Source: Roseimaritima ulvae (GTDB lineage: Bacteria; Planctomycetota; Planctomycetia; Pirellulales; Pirellulaceae). From it: a stretch of 64,000 nucleotides of DNA. Position numbers and translations under genes: made by a program. The DNA lies in NCBI RefSeq assembly GCF_008065135.1, contig NZ_CP042914.1, positions 7,297,404-7,361,403 on the forward strand, in the 5' to 3' direction. The first letter of the stretch is position 1. Every line of letters begins with the position of its first letter. The notes under the pieces are model-generated. The model was not told the origin of the DNA. It was given only the letters and a program-made list of their open reading frames with translations, and did not search any database. Shown in pieces: positions 1 through 8,182 of the stretch.

Positions 1-367
1 TGGCCACCGAATCGTCGCCGCCGGCTTTCCGCGTCCAGACCGACGCCGAGGCCAAGGTGCAGGGAATCACCGCCGCCACGATCAGTCCACCGCTCATCGC
101 CGACGACAACGCCAAGGCCGCCCCCGCAGCCAATAAGGGCACACAAACCGCGTTGATGAACACGGCCATCGTCCAGGCCAGCGGCTTGCGGACGCTGCGG
201 ACGATCGATTCCGGATGCAGCGGCAAGCCCATCAGCAACAGCACGCCCGCCACCACCGAATACCGAAAGGCGGTCGAATTGGCGATCGGTGCTAGCAATT
301 CGCCCCCGAAGAAACCGGTAACGAGGGCGGCGGCCAGAGCGATCAAGAACCAGTGGCGAACAAACAA
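1..367 (-). CDS. SBF-like (bile acid:sodium symporter-like) transporter, N-terminal part
   Basis: This is the amino-terminal ~122 residues of a membrane protein cut by the left edge. Translating the minus strand gives hydrophobic segments (WFLIALAAALVTGFFGG, then VVAGVLLLMGLPL and WTMAVFINAVCVPLLAAGA). These are followed by IPCTLASASVWTRKAGGDD, which matches the conserved Cys/Trp-Thr-Arg region of the SBF-like family (PF13593) of sodium/bile-acid-type transporters. The substrate cannot be told from this fragment. An in-frame stop at 377-379 limits the start to TTG (365-367) or CTG (368-370). No good ribosome binding site is visible, and a repeat array begins only 32 bases upstream, so the 5' end may have been remodelled. 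The family is fairly sure; the exact start is not. Confidence 0.75.
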   Translation of the reverse strand, partial: MFVRHWFLIALAAALVTGFFGGELLAPIANSTAFRYSVVAGVLLLMGLPLHPESIVRSVRKPLAWTMAVFINAVCVPLLAAGAALALSSAMSGGLIVAAVIPCTLASASVWTRKAGGDDSVA

Positions 368-398
368 CAGGCAATCTCAAGGGAAGGAAAACGGGTGA

Positions 399-519
399 GT
401 AGCATGGGCCCCCGGCCCGTGTAAGTAGCATGGGCCCCCGGCCCGTGTCGTAGCATGGGTCCCCGGCCCGTGTAAGTAACATGGGTCCCCGGCCCGTGTA
501 AGTAACATGGGGCAAAGGC
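399..519. repeat. Tandem cluster of family A repeats (24-bp unit)
   Basis: Four near-identical 24-bp units start at 399, 425, 450 and 476, and a decayed fifth starts at 502. The core is GCATGGGCCCCCGGCCCG, with C/T variation at one position. The period is 25-26 bp, so the units are nearly contiguous and there are no spacers of the CRISPR kind. A single inverted copy lies at 588-610. The same family recurs near 10.4, 13.4, 22.5 and 53.0 kb. It fills the gap between the SBF-like gene and the next gene; nothing else is visible here. Confidence 0.9.
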
Positions 520-587
520 CGGATGCAAATGCTTGCGTGGTAATTGTCTAGACGGTTGAGAAACGTTTGGGCGACAAACTTTTGCCT

Positions 588-610
588 ACACGGGCCGGGG
601 CCCATGCTAC
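588..610 (-). repeat. Family A repeat, inverted copy
   Basis: This is the reverse complement of the 24-bp unit at 399-499 (ACACGGGCCGGGGCCCATGC followed by TAC, with one base deleted). With the forward units it could form long hairpins in DNA or in RNA. It ends about 80 bases before the start of the gene at 692. Confidence 0.85.
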
Positions 611-691
611 TTTTTTCGGGCTACGCGCCGTGGTGCCTTTTGCGATACAAGGGTTAGTCGACCGAAATCTTCGAACCGCGGGGGGCCCTGC

Positions 692-1999
692 ATGCACGAA
701 CGCACTCAGAAAGCGATATGCCGATTGGCGTTCGTTTGCCTGTGCGCGGTGCCGACCGCCTGCGTATTGCTGGCCATTGTGGTTTCCTGGACCCCTTGGT
801 TCCATAGCTATCAATTGGGGAAAATCGAGACCCAGCTGACGGCCGAGCTGGGGTTACGGGTGGAGATCCAGGATTTTGAACGCCCGTCGCCCTCGGTCAT
901 TCGACTGCACGGGATCGTCATTCTGGAAAATGAAACCGGTGCCGAAGTCGGCCGCGCTCGACTGGCCACGTTTGCGACCCTGGACGACAAGCGGATCCTG
1001 CGAGTCCATCAGCCCGAGCTGCAATCCGCTCAACTGCAGCATGCTTGGCAGATCGTGCATGATCGCTTCCTCTGCCAGCCCGAATTGACGCGGCAACCGC
1101 TGCTGCTGGCGGCCGATGACCTGACGCTGCACAGCAAGTCCGGCGGCGTGACGCTGCGAGACACCGTGGCTCGCGTGAACCCGCGTGGCAAAAGCATTGA
1201 AGCTCAGCTGGAATTTGTTCCCGCCGGCCGTGAGACCAGCGCCAAAGCCACCGTGGAGGTGGTTCGTGACCGCAGCGGCCCGCTGCCGGAAACCCGCTGG
1301 CAGCTGTACACCGGGGGCACTCCCCTGCCCTGCTCGGCTCTGGCCGACTACCTGCCGACGCTCCGCACGCTGGGCGCCGAAGCCGAGTTCAACGGCTCGC
1401 TGAACTGGAAAATGGACAGCCAGGGCTGGTCGGTCGACCTGGCCGGAGCTCGTTTTACAGAAGTCGATTTAAGTGAAGTTTTCGACGGCCTACCGCATAA
1501 ACTTTCCGGCCGGGCCACGATTCAGTTGGTGACCTGCAAGATTCGTCCCGGCCAAGCGGTCGACGTGTCGGGATCGTTGGTGGCCACCGGTGGCTACGCC
1601 GGCACCAGCTTGCTGGATGCCGCTCAAACGCACTTGGGCATCACCAGCACGGCCCAACCAACCGCTCAGGGCAGCCTGTGGTACGACCTGATGGCGTTGC
1701 GATTTGAGGTCTACGGATCGAAGCTGACGCTCAGCGGCGATTGCCGCAACCACCGCGGCTTCGAATCGCTGCCGGCCGGCGTGGTCCTGGCCAGCGACAC
1801 TCAACCACTGGCCACCCGCAGCGACGACGAAGTCATGTGGGCTACCAACCTGGTCGCCGCCCTGGCACCGCAGCACGCCGCCATGGTGCCGTACTCGCAG
1901 CAAACGGCCGGCCTACGACACCTACTGGTGCCGCCCGAACGCCGGCTTCCCGAAGGCAGCTTGCCCGCCGTGCCGCGGATCACGTTGCGGGACAACTAG
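692..1999 (+). CDS. AsmA-like membrane-anchored protein of unknown function
   Basis: 435 residues with one N-terminal membrane segment (about residues 10-32, including VLLAIVVSWTPW) and a large, probably periplasmic, beta-rich remainder. Right after the membrane segment comes a stretch of the type 'L-x-x-x-L-G-L-R-V-E-I-x-D-F ... I-x-L-x-G-I-V-I-L-x-x-x-x-G', which is how AsmA/YhdP-type proteins begin. I therefore infer a distant relation to that envelope-biogenesis family, without knowing the partner or substrate. The ATG at 692 follows GGGGGCCCTGC, which may serve as the ribosome binding site. It stands alone between repeat-filled gaps. The ORF is well supported; the function is inferred weakly. 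Confidence 0.7.
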   Translation: MHERTQKAICRLAFVCLCAVPTACVLLAIVVSWTPWFHSYQLGKIETQLTAELGLRVEIQDFERPSPSVIRLHGIVILENETGAEVGRARLATFATLDDKRILRVHQPELQSAQLQHAWQIVHDRFLCQPELTRQPLLLAADDLTLHSKSGGVTLRDTVARVNPRGKSIEAQLEFVPAGRETSAKATVEVVRDRSGPLPETRWQLYTGGTPLPCSALADYLPTLRTLGAEAEFNGSLNWKMDSQGWSVDLAGARFTEVDLSEVFDGLPHKLSGRATIQLVTCKIRPGQAVDVSGSLVATGGYAGTSLLDAAQTHLGITSTAQPTAQGSLWYDLMALRFEVYGSKLTLSGDCRNHRGFESLPAGVVLASDTQPLATRSDDEVMWATNLVAALAPQHAAMVPYSQQTAGLRHLLVPPERRLPEGSLPAVPRITLRDN

Positions 2000-2044
2000 C
2001 GACCGTCGCCGATCTCGCCAGAGATTGGATCTTGCAACCGACAC

Positions 2045-2220
2045 TCCACCCTCCCTCTGGGAGGGTCGCGAGGAACGAGCGGGGAGGGTGCATTGGATTT
2101 GCAGATATTTAGACGCGTTTCCGGCAGCCGATAAACCCTCCCAGCGATAGCGACAATAGGTGCCACCCACCCTTTGTTGAGCGACGGACAATAGGTGCCA
2201 CCCACCCTTTGTTGAGCGAC
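2045..2220. repeat. GGGAGGGT-type inverted motif and 35-bp tandem duplication
   Basis: About 2045-2090 holds a hairpin-like CCCTCCCTCTGGGAGGG motif followed by GCGGGGAGGGT; similar sequence recurs near 22.6 and 50.7 kb. Then 2149-2220 carries two almost identical copies of a unit with core AATAGGTGCCACCCACCC followed by TTTGTTGAGCGACG. No open frame here looks like a gene. Together with the element at 2226-2428 this fills the 480-bp gap between the AsmA-like gene and the end of the cytochrome c maturation gene. Confidence 0.75.
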
Positions 2221-2225
2221 GTGTT

Positions 2226-2428
2226 CTTAGTCCCGAAGGGACGACGTCATGTAGCCATGGGCGCCAGCCCATGGACAGCGGACCGCTCGCGCGCGTCCAG
2301 CCCCAGCGGGGCGACGTCATTCCGCGGCGGCCCCCAAGCGATGTCGTCCCGTTGGGACTTTGCGATTGGTTTGACCGTCTCCATGGGCTCGCGCCCATGG
2401 CTACATGACGCCGCCGCTTCGCGGCTGA
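2226..2428. repeat. Family C ~200-bp palindromic element, intact copy
   Basis: The element starts with TTAGTCCCGAAGGGAC, then ATGTAGCCATGGGC. It ends with CCATGGGCTCGCGCCCATGG and CTACATGACGCCGCCGCTTC, GCGGCTGA. The inner part has GATGTCGTCCCGTTGGGAC. The outer arms are complementary, so the whole could fold as one imperfect stem. Two further copies (56935-58555 and 63145 to the right edge) are each interrupted by an insertion sequence, which makes this the only uninterrupted copy in the window. Confidence 0.8.
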
Positions 2429-2479
2429 ACCCCGTTTTGCCTTTCCAAAGTCTGGCGACTTCGGCTACGGGGGGCTGAC

Positions 2480-5400
2480 TTAAATCCGTTTGTTTTCCCA
2501 GCCAGGGCCTTCGGTCTGCGGCGGCTTGGACGTTGGCAATACGGCTCCCAGCACGATCAGCGCGATCTGGCTGGCGACGAACAGTCCCAGCCACATCATC
2601 GTGCCGCTGGTAAAGCCGTAGCTGTGCAGGCCGAAGCCCAACTGGTTCGTTCCAAACCAGCTCCACGCCGTGACGATATTGCCGCCGATGGCCAGCATCG
2701 CAAACCCGCGCGGTCCGACCATTTTGTCCCAGCGCGCGTGCAGCATCAGGGCGTTCCAGATCACGATCAACAACGCGCCATTTTCTTTCGGGTCCCAGCC
2801 CCAGAAGCGGCCCCAACTGTCATCCGCCCAGAGCCCGCCGAGGACGGTGCCGATGAAGCTGAACAGGATGCCAAAGCAAGTCACCCCGTACATCATCCGA
2901 TAGACCTCTTTGCGGGTCTGCTGTTCGGCGCCGGCCCAGGATTGGACCAGATAAATGATCCCCAGCAGGCCGGATGCAAAGGTCGCCGAATAGCCCAGCG
3001 TGACGGTGATCACGTGGGTGCCCAGCCAGAACTGGGTGTCCAACACGGCTTCCAGGACCGGCATCGTATCGTCACCGCTCAAACCGCGTAGCGCGATCAT
3101 CAGCGTCATCGAACCGGCGGCGGCGGCCAGCAAGTTGCCGATGCCCCTGCGTCCTAAGTACTCGATGACCACGCCATACAACACCGCGGCCCAGCCGATA
3201 AACACGGCCGAGGAATACAGATTGATCACCGGAGGTCGTTCGGTGATCACGATCCGGGCCACGATCGCAAAGGTGTGCACGACCAAAATTCCGATCAACA
3301 TTGCCCATGCCGATGCTCGCAGCGCTCCGACCCCCGAGAGCAGATGCGCGAGTGCCAAAACCAGCACGATCAAATATAGGATCATCGCCGTGCCCGAGGG
3401 CCAAGTGGCTTCCATCCAGCGTTCCAGCGTCAGCTTCCAACCCGTCTCGTCTTCGGCCATGCGGGGACGAATCAATTCGTCGTGCTGGTCGATGGCTTGA
3501 TTGAAGGCCAAGGGGTCATTGTCCTGATAGGCTTTGACCATGGTCATAAAGCCAGCCGTCGGATCCACCGCTTCGGGATCTCTCAACCGATCTTTAATCG
3601 ATTCGAAATACGCGTTGGAAAGTGGCAACCAGCGTTCGCGTTCCGGCCGCGGCAGCTCGGCCTGCCCCTGCTGAGGAATCAAACCAGGCGATGGAATCTC
3701 GGCGATCAATTCCATTCTCCGGCGCAAGTCTTCGAACGAGGCCAATTGCCGGAATTCGTCGGTGATCTCTCGCCCCGCCAGCTCACTGGCAAACATCTGC
3801 CGTAAAAGCTCATCGGGAATCTGCCGCGGCGTGGGCATCTGCATGGAAATCGACACCACGTCATAGAGATGCAAGCGCGAAGCCAATTCGATGATCTTGC
3901 GTTCTTTGAAGGACAGCTGCGCGGAGTCCTTTTCGTTGGCCTTGGTGGCCATTTCACGGACCCGAGCGCTGGCCGGCATTAACTCGCTCAGCGAATACAG
4001 CTTCGATTTGCGGCGGCGTTCGATGCCTACTTCCGCCAACACTTCGGCGGCGTCGATACGGATCATCGGCAAGTCGTAGATCTCGTCCGAATCCGCCGAG
4101 ACTTCCATCAACCACTGCAGCGCAGGCAGACGTTTTTCCCGCATCCCCGGGTCGCGGTACTTCTCCATCGCTGACGGAGAAACCTCCTCCATCGCATACC
4201 GATTGATCATCTCCTGACCGGCTTCGGTCAACGGCACCGACTCTTTGCTGCTGAGCGTTTTCAAGGTCAGCCGAGCGTAGGCGTCCAGAGGCATCAAGCG
4301 GCCGCCGAACTGCACGGGAATTTCACCGGCGCGGTACAGGTCGCGAGTCGTCTTGGCGCGATCCGGATTCATGGCCATGGCAACCGCCGACCAGGGAATT
4401 AACTTCATCGAAACGATCAAGGTCACAAAGGCCACGGCCACGGACATCGCCACGGGGAAGAACAGTTTGGGATGCGTTTCACGATCGTGCCGCGAGGTAT
4501 AACGATTGAGCGATCCCAAGAAGTGGAACAGCATGCCCACGCCGGTGATCGAACAAGCCAGATAGGGAATCAACCAACCGGAGTTTTGCACGACCTGCAA
4601 CCCAGTGCGTTCTTTGCCACCGGGCACGGGCACGTGATCGGCCTGATAAAACGTTTCGCCGCGATAACGCAGCGGATTGTTCATCCAAATCCGTTCCTTG
4701 CGATTCTCGTCGTTGCGAGGATCGACCAAACGGATCACCGAGGAAAACGATTGGGCCTTGGTATCGCCGGCGTAGTCGTTTCGCCGCACATCCAGCAGCT
4801 TGACCCAGTAGGGTTTGACGATACGTTGGAACCGCAGCCCCATCTCGTAAGTCGTATCGCCAACGGTAACACTTTCAAATTCATCAGGCGCGGGAGTCAC
4901 AAATAATGACTGCCCATCGTTGACGAACTGGGTAACCAAATACGTGCCCAGCGATTCGCCGGAATCTTTGGACAGCAGTTCCACATAAGCCGAGGCGACA
5001 TTGATGCCGCCGGTCGCCCCACCCTGCATGCGAGCTTCTTCAACGGCCAGCTCCAAGCCCTGCCCCGTGGTCGCCAGATTCGGTTTGTCCGCCGGCAGAT
5101 CGTTGGGGTCGACCAGTTTCGAATTGATATAAAACGCCGGCACCTTGACGTCGAATGGCACGGCCGGATCGGAAATCACGCTGTCCCATTCGTGAGCTGC
5201 ACGCAGCCGCGATCCGGGAATCCCGACCACCTTGGTTTCGGCGGGATTGCTGTTATCGATAAACGCCAATTCCAGCTTGCCCGTATTGATCAGCGTATTG
5301 GACACATCGCCTTCGGCCAGCTGCAACTTTTGTTCGACCTGCCGGTCGCCATAAGCAAACTGACCGACCATCAATAGAGCCACGCCAAAGTGCAGCAACA

Positions 5401-6181
5401 CGTTGCCGCCTTGTTTGTCAAAAATCAGATGACAGCCCAGCATCATGATCATCGCCACGCCGGTGCCCTTGAGCAGCTGCCAGAGGATTCGCAGTCCGGG
5501 GTCGCTGAGCGTCATATAGCCCGTCAGCATGCCGATCAACAGTGCGCCCATGACCACCACGCCGGCGATCGACCAATTACGACGGCGAGGGCTATCCGCG
5601 GTAACGCCCACCGCAAGCAGGCCGACCCAAGCGGCCGCCAAGCCTCCACACACCCACTTCCATAACGTGGGGTACGACATCGGCGGTTCGCCCTGCACCC
5701 CTTCGCTGCTGCCGCCCGTGATGATCACCGCCAACATCAACGCGAAACCGATCGCCAAGGCCGCCAGACCGGCCGCCAAGCGCCCACCACGGGCGCGGGC
5801 GTGAAAACGTGTGATCTTGGCCGCCAATAGATTGACCAACAACAGCGTGCCGACCAACGCCCCGCCGGGGAACGGAAGCCAAAAATAAAACGGCTCGTGC
5901 TTGTAAAACACCTGAGGAATGAAGTCGTCGATGTACAGCTTGGCGATCCACGATGTGAAGTACCGCTGCTTAACCTGCTCCATGTTCAGCGATTCTTGGC
6001 TCAGCGTGCCGGCCATCACCAACACCAGCGAGACCGCGAACAAGATGATCGTCCATTTCAACGACCCCAACGGTCGCAACACCGCCAACAGAAACCGCAG
6101 CGGCCCCTGCTCGGGCTCCACCTCGGTGTGGTGTCTATCCATCGTGTCGTAAAGTTGACTGGCTGCGCCGGTATTGGCCAT
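2480..6181 (-). CDS. Fused cytochrome c maturation protein CcsB-CcsA (ResB-ResC, System II)
   Basis: A single 1233-residue polypeptide covers both halves of the System II haem delivery and ligation complex, which exports haem and attaches it to CXXCH apocytochromes outside the membrane. The N-terminal half has ResB/CcsB-type membrane segments (WTIILFAVSLVLVMAGTLSQ and WLPFPGGALVGTLLLVNLL), a long extracytoplasmic region, and a closing segment near WLIPYLACSITGVGMLFHF. The C-terminal half is CcsA with about eight membrane segments and the haem-handling WWD motif WGRFWGWDPKEN at about residues 1123-1134. Start: ATG at 6181 with AGGAG eight bases upstream; a TTG one codon earlier is less likely. 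Such fusions are known in epsilonproteobacteria, Bacteroidetes and planctomycetes. Confidence 0.93.
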   Translation of the reverse strand: MANTGAASQLYDTMDRHHTEVEPEQGPLRFLLAVLRPLGSLKWTIILFAVSLVLVMAGTLSQESLNMEQVKQRYFTSWIAKLYIDDFIPQVFYKHEPFYFWLPFPGGALVGTLLLVNLLAAKITRFHARARGGRLAAGLAALAIGFALMLAVIITGGSSEGVQGEPPMSYPTLWKWVCGGLAAAWVGLLAVGVTADSPRRRNWSIAGVVVMGALLIGMLTGYMTLSDPGLRILWQLLKGTGVAMIMMLGCHLIFDKQGGNVLLHFGVALLMVGQFAYGDRQVEQKLQLAEGDVSNTLINTGKLELAFIDNSNPAETKVVGIPGSRLRAAHEWDSVISDPAVPFDVKVPAFYINSKLVDPNDLPADKPNLATTGQGLELAVEEARMQGGATGGINVASAYVELLSKDSGESLGTYLVTQFVNDGQSLFVTPAPDEFESVTVGDTTYEMGLRFQRIVKPYWVKLLDVRRNDYAGDTKAQSFSSVIRLVDPRNDENRKERIWMNNPLRYRGETFYQADHVPVPGGKERTGLQVVQNSGWLIPYLACSITGVGMLFHFLGSLNRYTSRHDRETHPKLFFPVAMSVAVAFVTLIVSMKLIPWSAVAMAMNPDRAKTTRDLYRAGEIPVQFGGRLMPLDAYARLTLKTLSSKESVPLTEAGQEMINRYAMEEVSPSAMEKYRDPGMREKRLPALQWLMEVSADSDEIYDLPMIRIDAAEVLAEVGIERRRKSKLYSLSELMPASARVREMATKANEKDSAQLSFKERKIIELASRLHLYDVVSISMQMPTPRQIPDELLRQMFASELAGREITDEFRQLASFEDLRRRMELIAEIPSPGLIPQQGQAELPRPERERWLPLSNAYFESIKDRLRDPEAVDPTAGFMTMVKAYQDNDPLAFNQAIDQHDELIRPRMAEDETGWKLTLERWMEATWPSGTAMILYLIVLVLALAHLLSGVGALRASAWAMLIGILVVHTFAIVARIVITERPPVINLYSSAVFIGWAAVLYGVVIEYLGRRGIGNLLAAAAGSMTLMIALRGLSGDDTMPVLEAVLDTQFWLGTHVITVTLGYSATFASGLLGIIYLVQSWAGAEQQTRKEVYRMMYGVTCFGILFSFIGTVLGGLWADDSWGRFWGWDPKENGALLIVIWNALMLHARWDKMVGPRGFAMLAIGGNIVTAWSWFGTNQLGFGLHSYGFTSGTMMWLGLFVASQIALIVLGAVLPTSKPPQTEGPGWENKRI

Positions 6182-6262
6182 CAAGGTCGCTCCTTTAAGA
6201 GCTTCGTGTTCAGTGAGGAGAGGTTGGGGGGTGGTTAGGAAGTTAGGAAGTTAGGCGATTTC

Positions 6263-6394
<132 letters not shown>

Positions 6395-6395
<1 letters not shown>

Positions 6396-7531
6396 CACTC
6401 TTCCGCTTTCAGCTTGATCGATTCGATCAGCCGCGTCATGGCTTCCTGCTGTTTGCGGACTTCCGCTTCGGGTCCTTTCATTTTAATGAACAGGGGCAGA
6501 CCCGCTTCGGATTCCACGACCACGATGTCGATCGCTTGGGCATCGTCGCCTTCGCCGGCCATGAACAAGCGTTTGGCGGGTTGACCATCGACGGTGATGT
6601 CTTCGCCCGCTTCCACGACCTCGTCGACCATCTCGGCGTCGCCGGCAACTTGGCCGACCCACATGCCGACGTTGCTGCGCAGATCGCCGCCGGCCCGGAT
6701 AAACGTGACTTCCACCGCCGTGTCGCCTTCGCCGATGTCCAGCGTGGCCAACCGCATCCCGCCCTTGCGACCTTCTCGCCAGCCCTCGGGAGCTTCGTAA
6801 TGAAGTCCGCTATCGGCGACCGCTGGTGGGCCGTCTTGACCCGGGGTGGCCGAGCCGTGAGGGTTGGCGGGTGAATCAGCGCCGGTGGCTGCCGGTGGCT
6901 GCATCATTGGGGGAGTCATCATGGGCGGAGTCATGCCGCCACCGGCCGCATTTTCGTCGGCGACCAAATCGACCCACAACGTCGTGGGACCTTCGGCGGC
7001 ATCTGCGTCGAGCGGTTGAGCGCCGGCCCACTTGGATTCCAGACTGGGCAAGCCCATCTGCCCCCGCCAACGGTTCACATTGGCCAGCACCCCGGCGTCC
7101 CAGTCGGCTTGTCGGCCCAACTGGGTGAGCGTCAGGTCCAACTGGTGTTCCGGTGTCTCAATGGAGATTTTAGCGTAGGGTGCGAAGGGCCCCGATCCGG
7201 GAGAAACCTGCTGCCAATCTTCGGGCAGGTCGCTCAGCACGGGCAGTTCTTCCTCGAACTCCATCGTGGCCACAAACTGCCGCACTTGGTCCGCGACCGT
7301 ATCGACCGCCGATTCGGGGCCTTTGAGTTTGACAAACCAATTCGCTCGCTGCTGAGGAATGATCGCCCCCAGCATCCGCGATTTAGACTGCAGCTCTTCG
7401 GGCACTTGGCGATCAATGCTGTACACACGAATCGGTTCCGGTTCGCTGCAACCGGTGGTCGCCAGCACCAAAGCCACCGGCAGGATGCAAACAGACACCG
7501 TGACGACGGGCCGTCTATTCAAAATTTTCAT
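6395..7531 (-). CDS. Predicted lipoprotein with duplicated ~130-residue module
   Basis: 378 residues from ATG at 7531. An ORF extends 27 codons further upstream, but the signal sequence begins at this Met: RRPVVTVSVCILPVALVLA, then TTGC as lipobox. The protein appears to contain two related modules. The first ends in FVKLKGPESAVDTVADQVRQ and the second in LFIKMKGPEAEVRKQQEAM. They are joined by a Met/Pro-rich linker (MTPPMMTPPMMQPP). The second module opens with YEAPEGWREG, so each may be a fold that follows an 'x-x-P-x-x-W' start. I do not recognise the family. Its place upstream of ccsBA on the same strand could mean a role in cytochrome maturation or a shared transcript, but the repeat array between them makes this uncertain. 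Confidence 0.8.
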
Positions 7532-7716
7532 GAGCACCCCGCCTTCGCATGTGGCGGGTGTTTGATGGAGTTGGTGAACGAAGATGGGCGAAAGATAGTT
7601 ACAGCAGGCCAAGAGGGCCTAGGCGGGACGTAACACTATACTATAAACGCAACCACCCCTGCTGGCGTACCCCCATAACCACGGGGTGTGTCGCCACGCC
7701 GCAGGGCCTTAGCGTG

Positions 7717-8124
7717 CTAGCGTGCCGCCTTCCGCCAAGGATCCGGCAGCGGTTTCAACGGCTCAGCATGGTCGCCAAGGTCGTCGTTCGCTCCGCGAAC
7801 GCCACGCTCAAGCCCAAGCGTTTCTTCCGCCGCGCGAACGTCACGCTCCACAACCTCTTCCTCCGCCCGAGCCGCCACCCTCTGCCCTTGCGGCCCATCC
7901 AGCGTCGCCAAACGCTGCTCCAGTTCAGCCACGCGAGCGGTGATCTGCTGATTCTGCTCGGCCAACTGATTGGCCCGATCTCGTTCCAGCCGGTAATCCG
8001 CCAGCAAACGCTCGGATTCGCTTTGGCACTGTTCCAGCTTATTTTTGCCAAACAGCGCGCACCCAGGCATTCCCGTTAGCAGCAAAGTAGCTAGCAAACA
8101 AACTCGAAACGCCTGGACCGACAT
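7717..8124 (-). CDS. Small coiled-coil lipoprotein-like protein
   Basis: 135 residues. An N-terminal signal (CLLATLLLTGMPGC) ends in a lipobox-like Cys near residue 22. It is followed by a heptad-rich coiled coil (LEQCQSESERLLADYRLERD to about residue 75). AGGAGG lies nine bases before ATG 8124, or six bases before an in-frame GTG at 8127. The C-terminal third is odd: codons around 7780-7801 are a copy of the TTCGCTCCGCGAA repeat that is intergenic elsewhere in the window, giving GVRGANDD. A decayed copy upstream gives DVRAAEE. The tail may therefore be repeat-derived. Function unknown; probably an outer- or inner-membrane lipoprotein. Confidence 0.75.
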   Translation of the reverse strand: MSVQAFRVCLLATLLLTGMPGCALFGKNKLEQCQSESERLLADYRLERDRANQLAEQNQQITARVAELEQRLATLDGPQGQRVAARAEEEVVERDVRAAEETLGLERGVRGANDDLGDHAEPLKPLPDPWRKAAR

Positions 8125-8182
8125 CACCGTCTACCTCCTTGTAAACCCAATCTCCAACCTTGCAATCCATTGTCTTATACGA

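Noticed and set aside
399-519. CRISPR-like array
   Set aside because: The 24-bp units repeat every 25-26 bp with only 1-2 bases between them, so there are no spacers, and no cas genes are present. The same unit is dispersed singly and inverted elsewhere.
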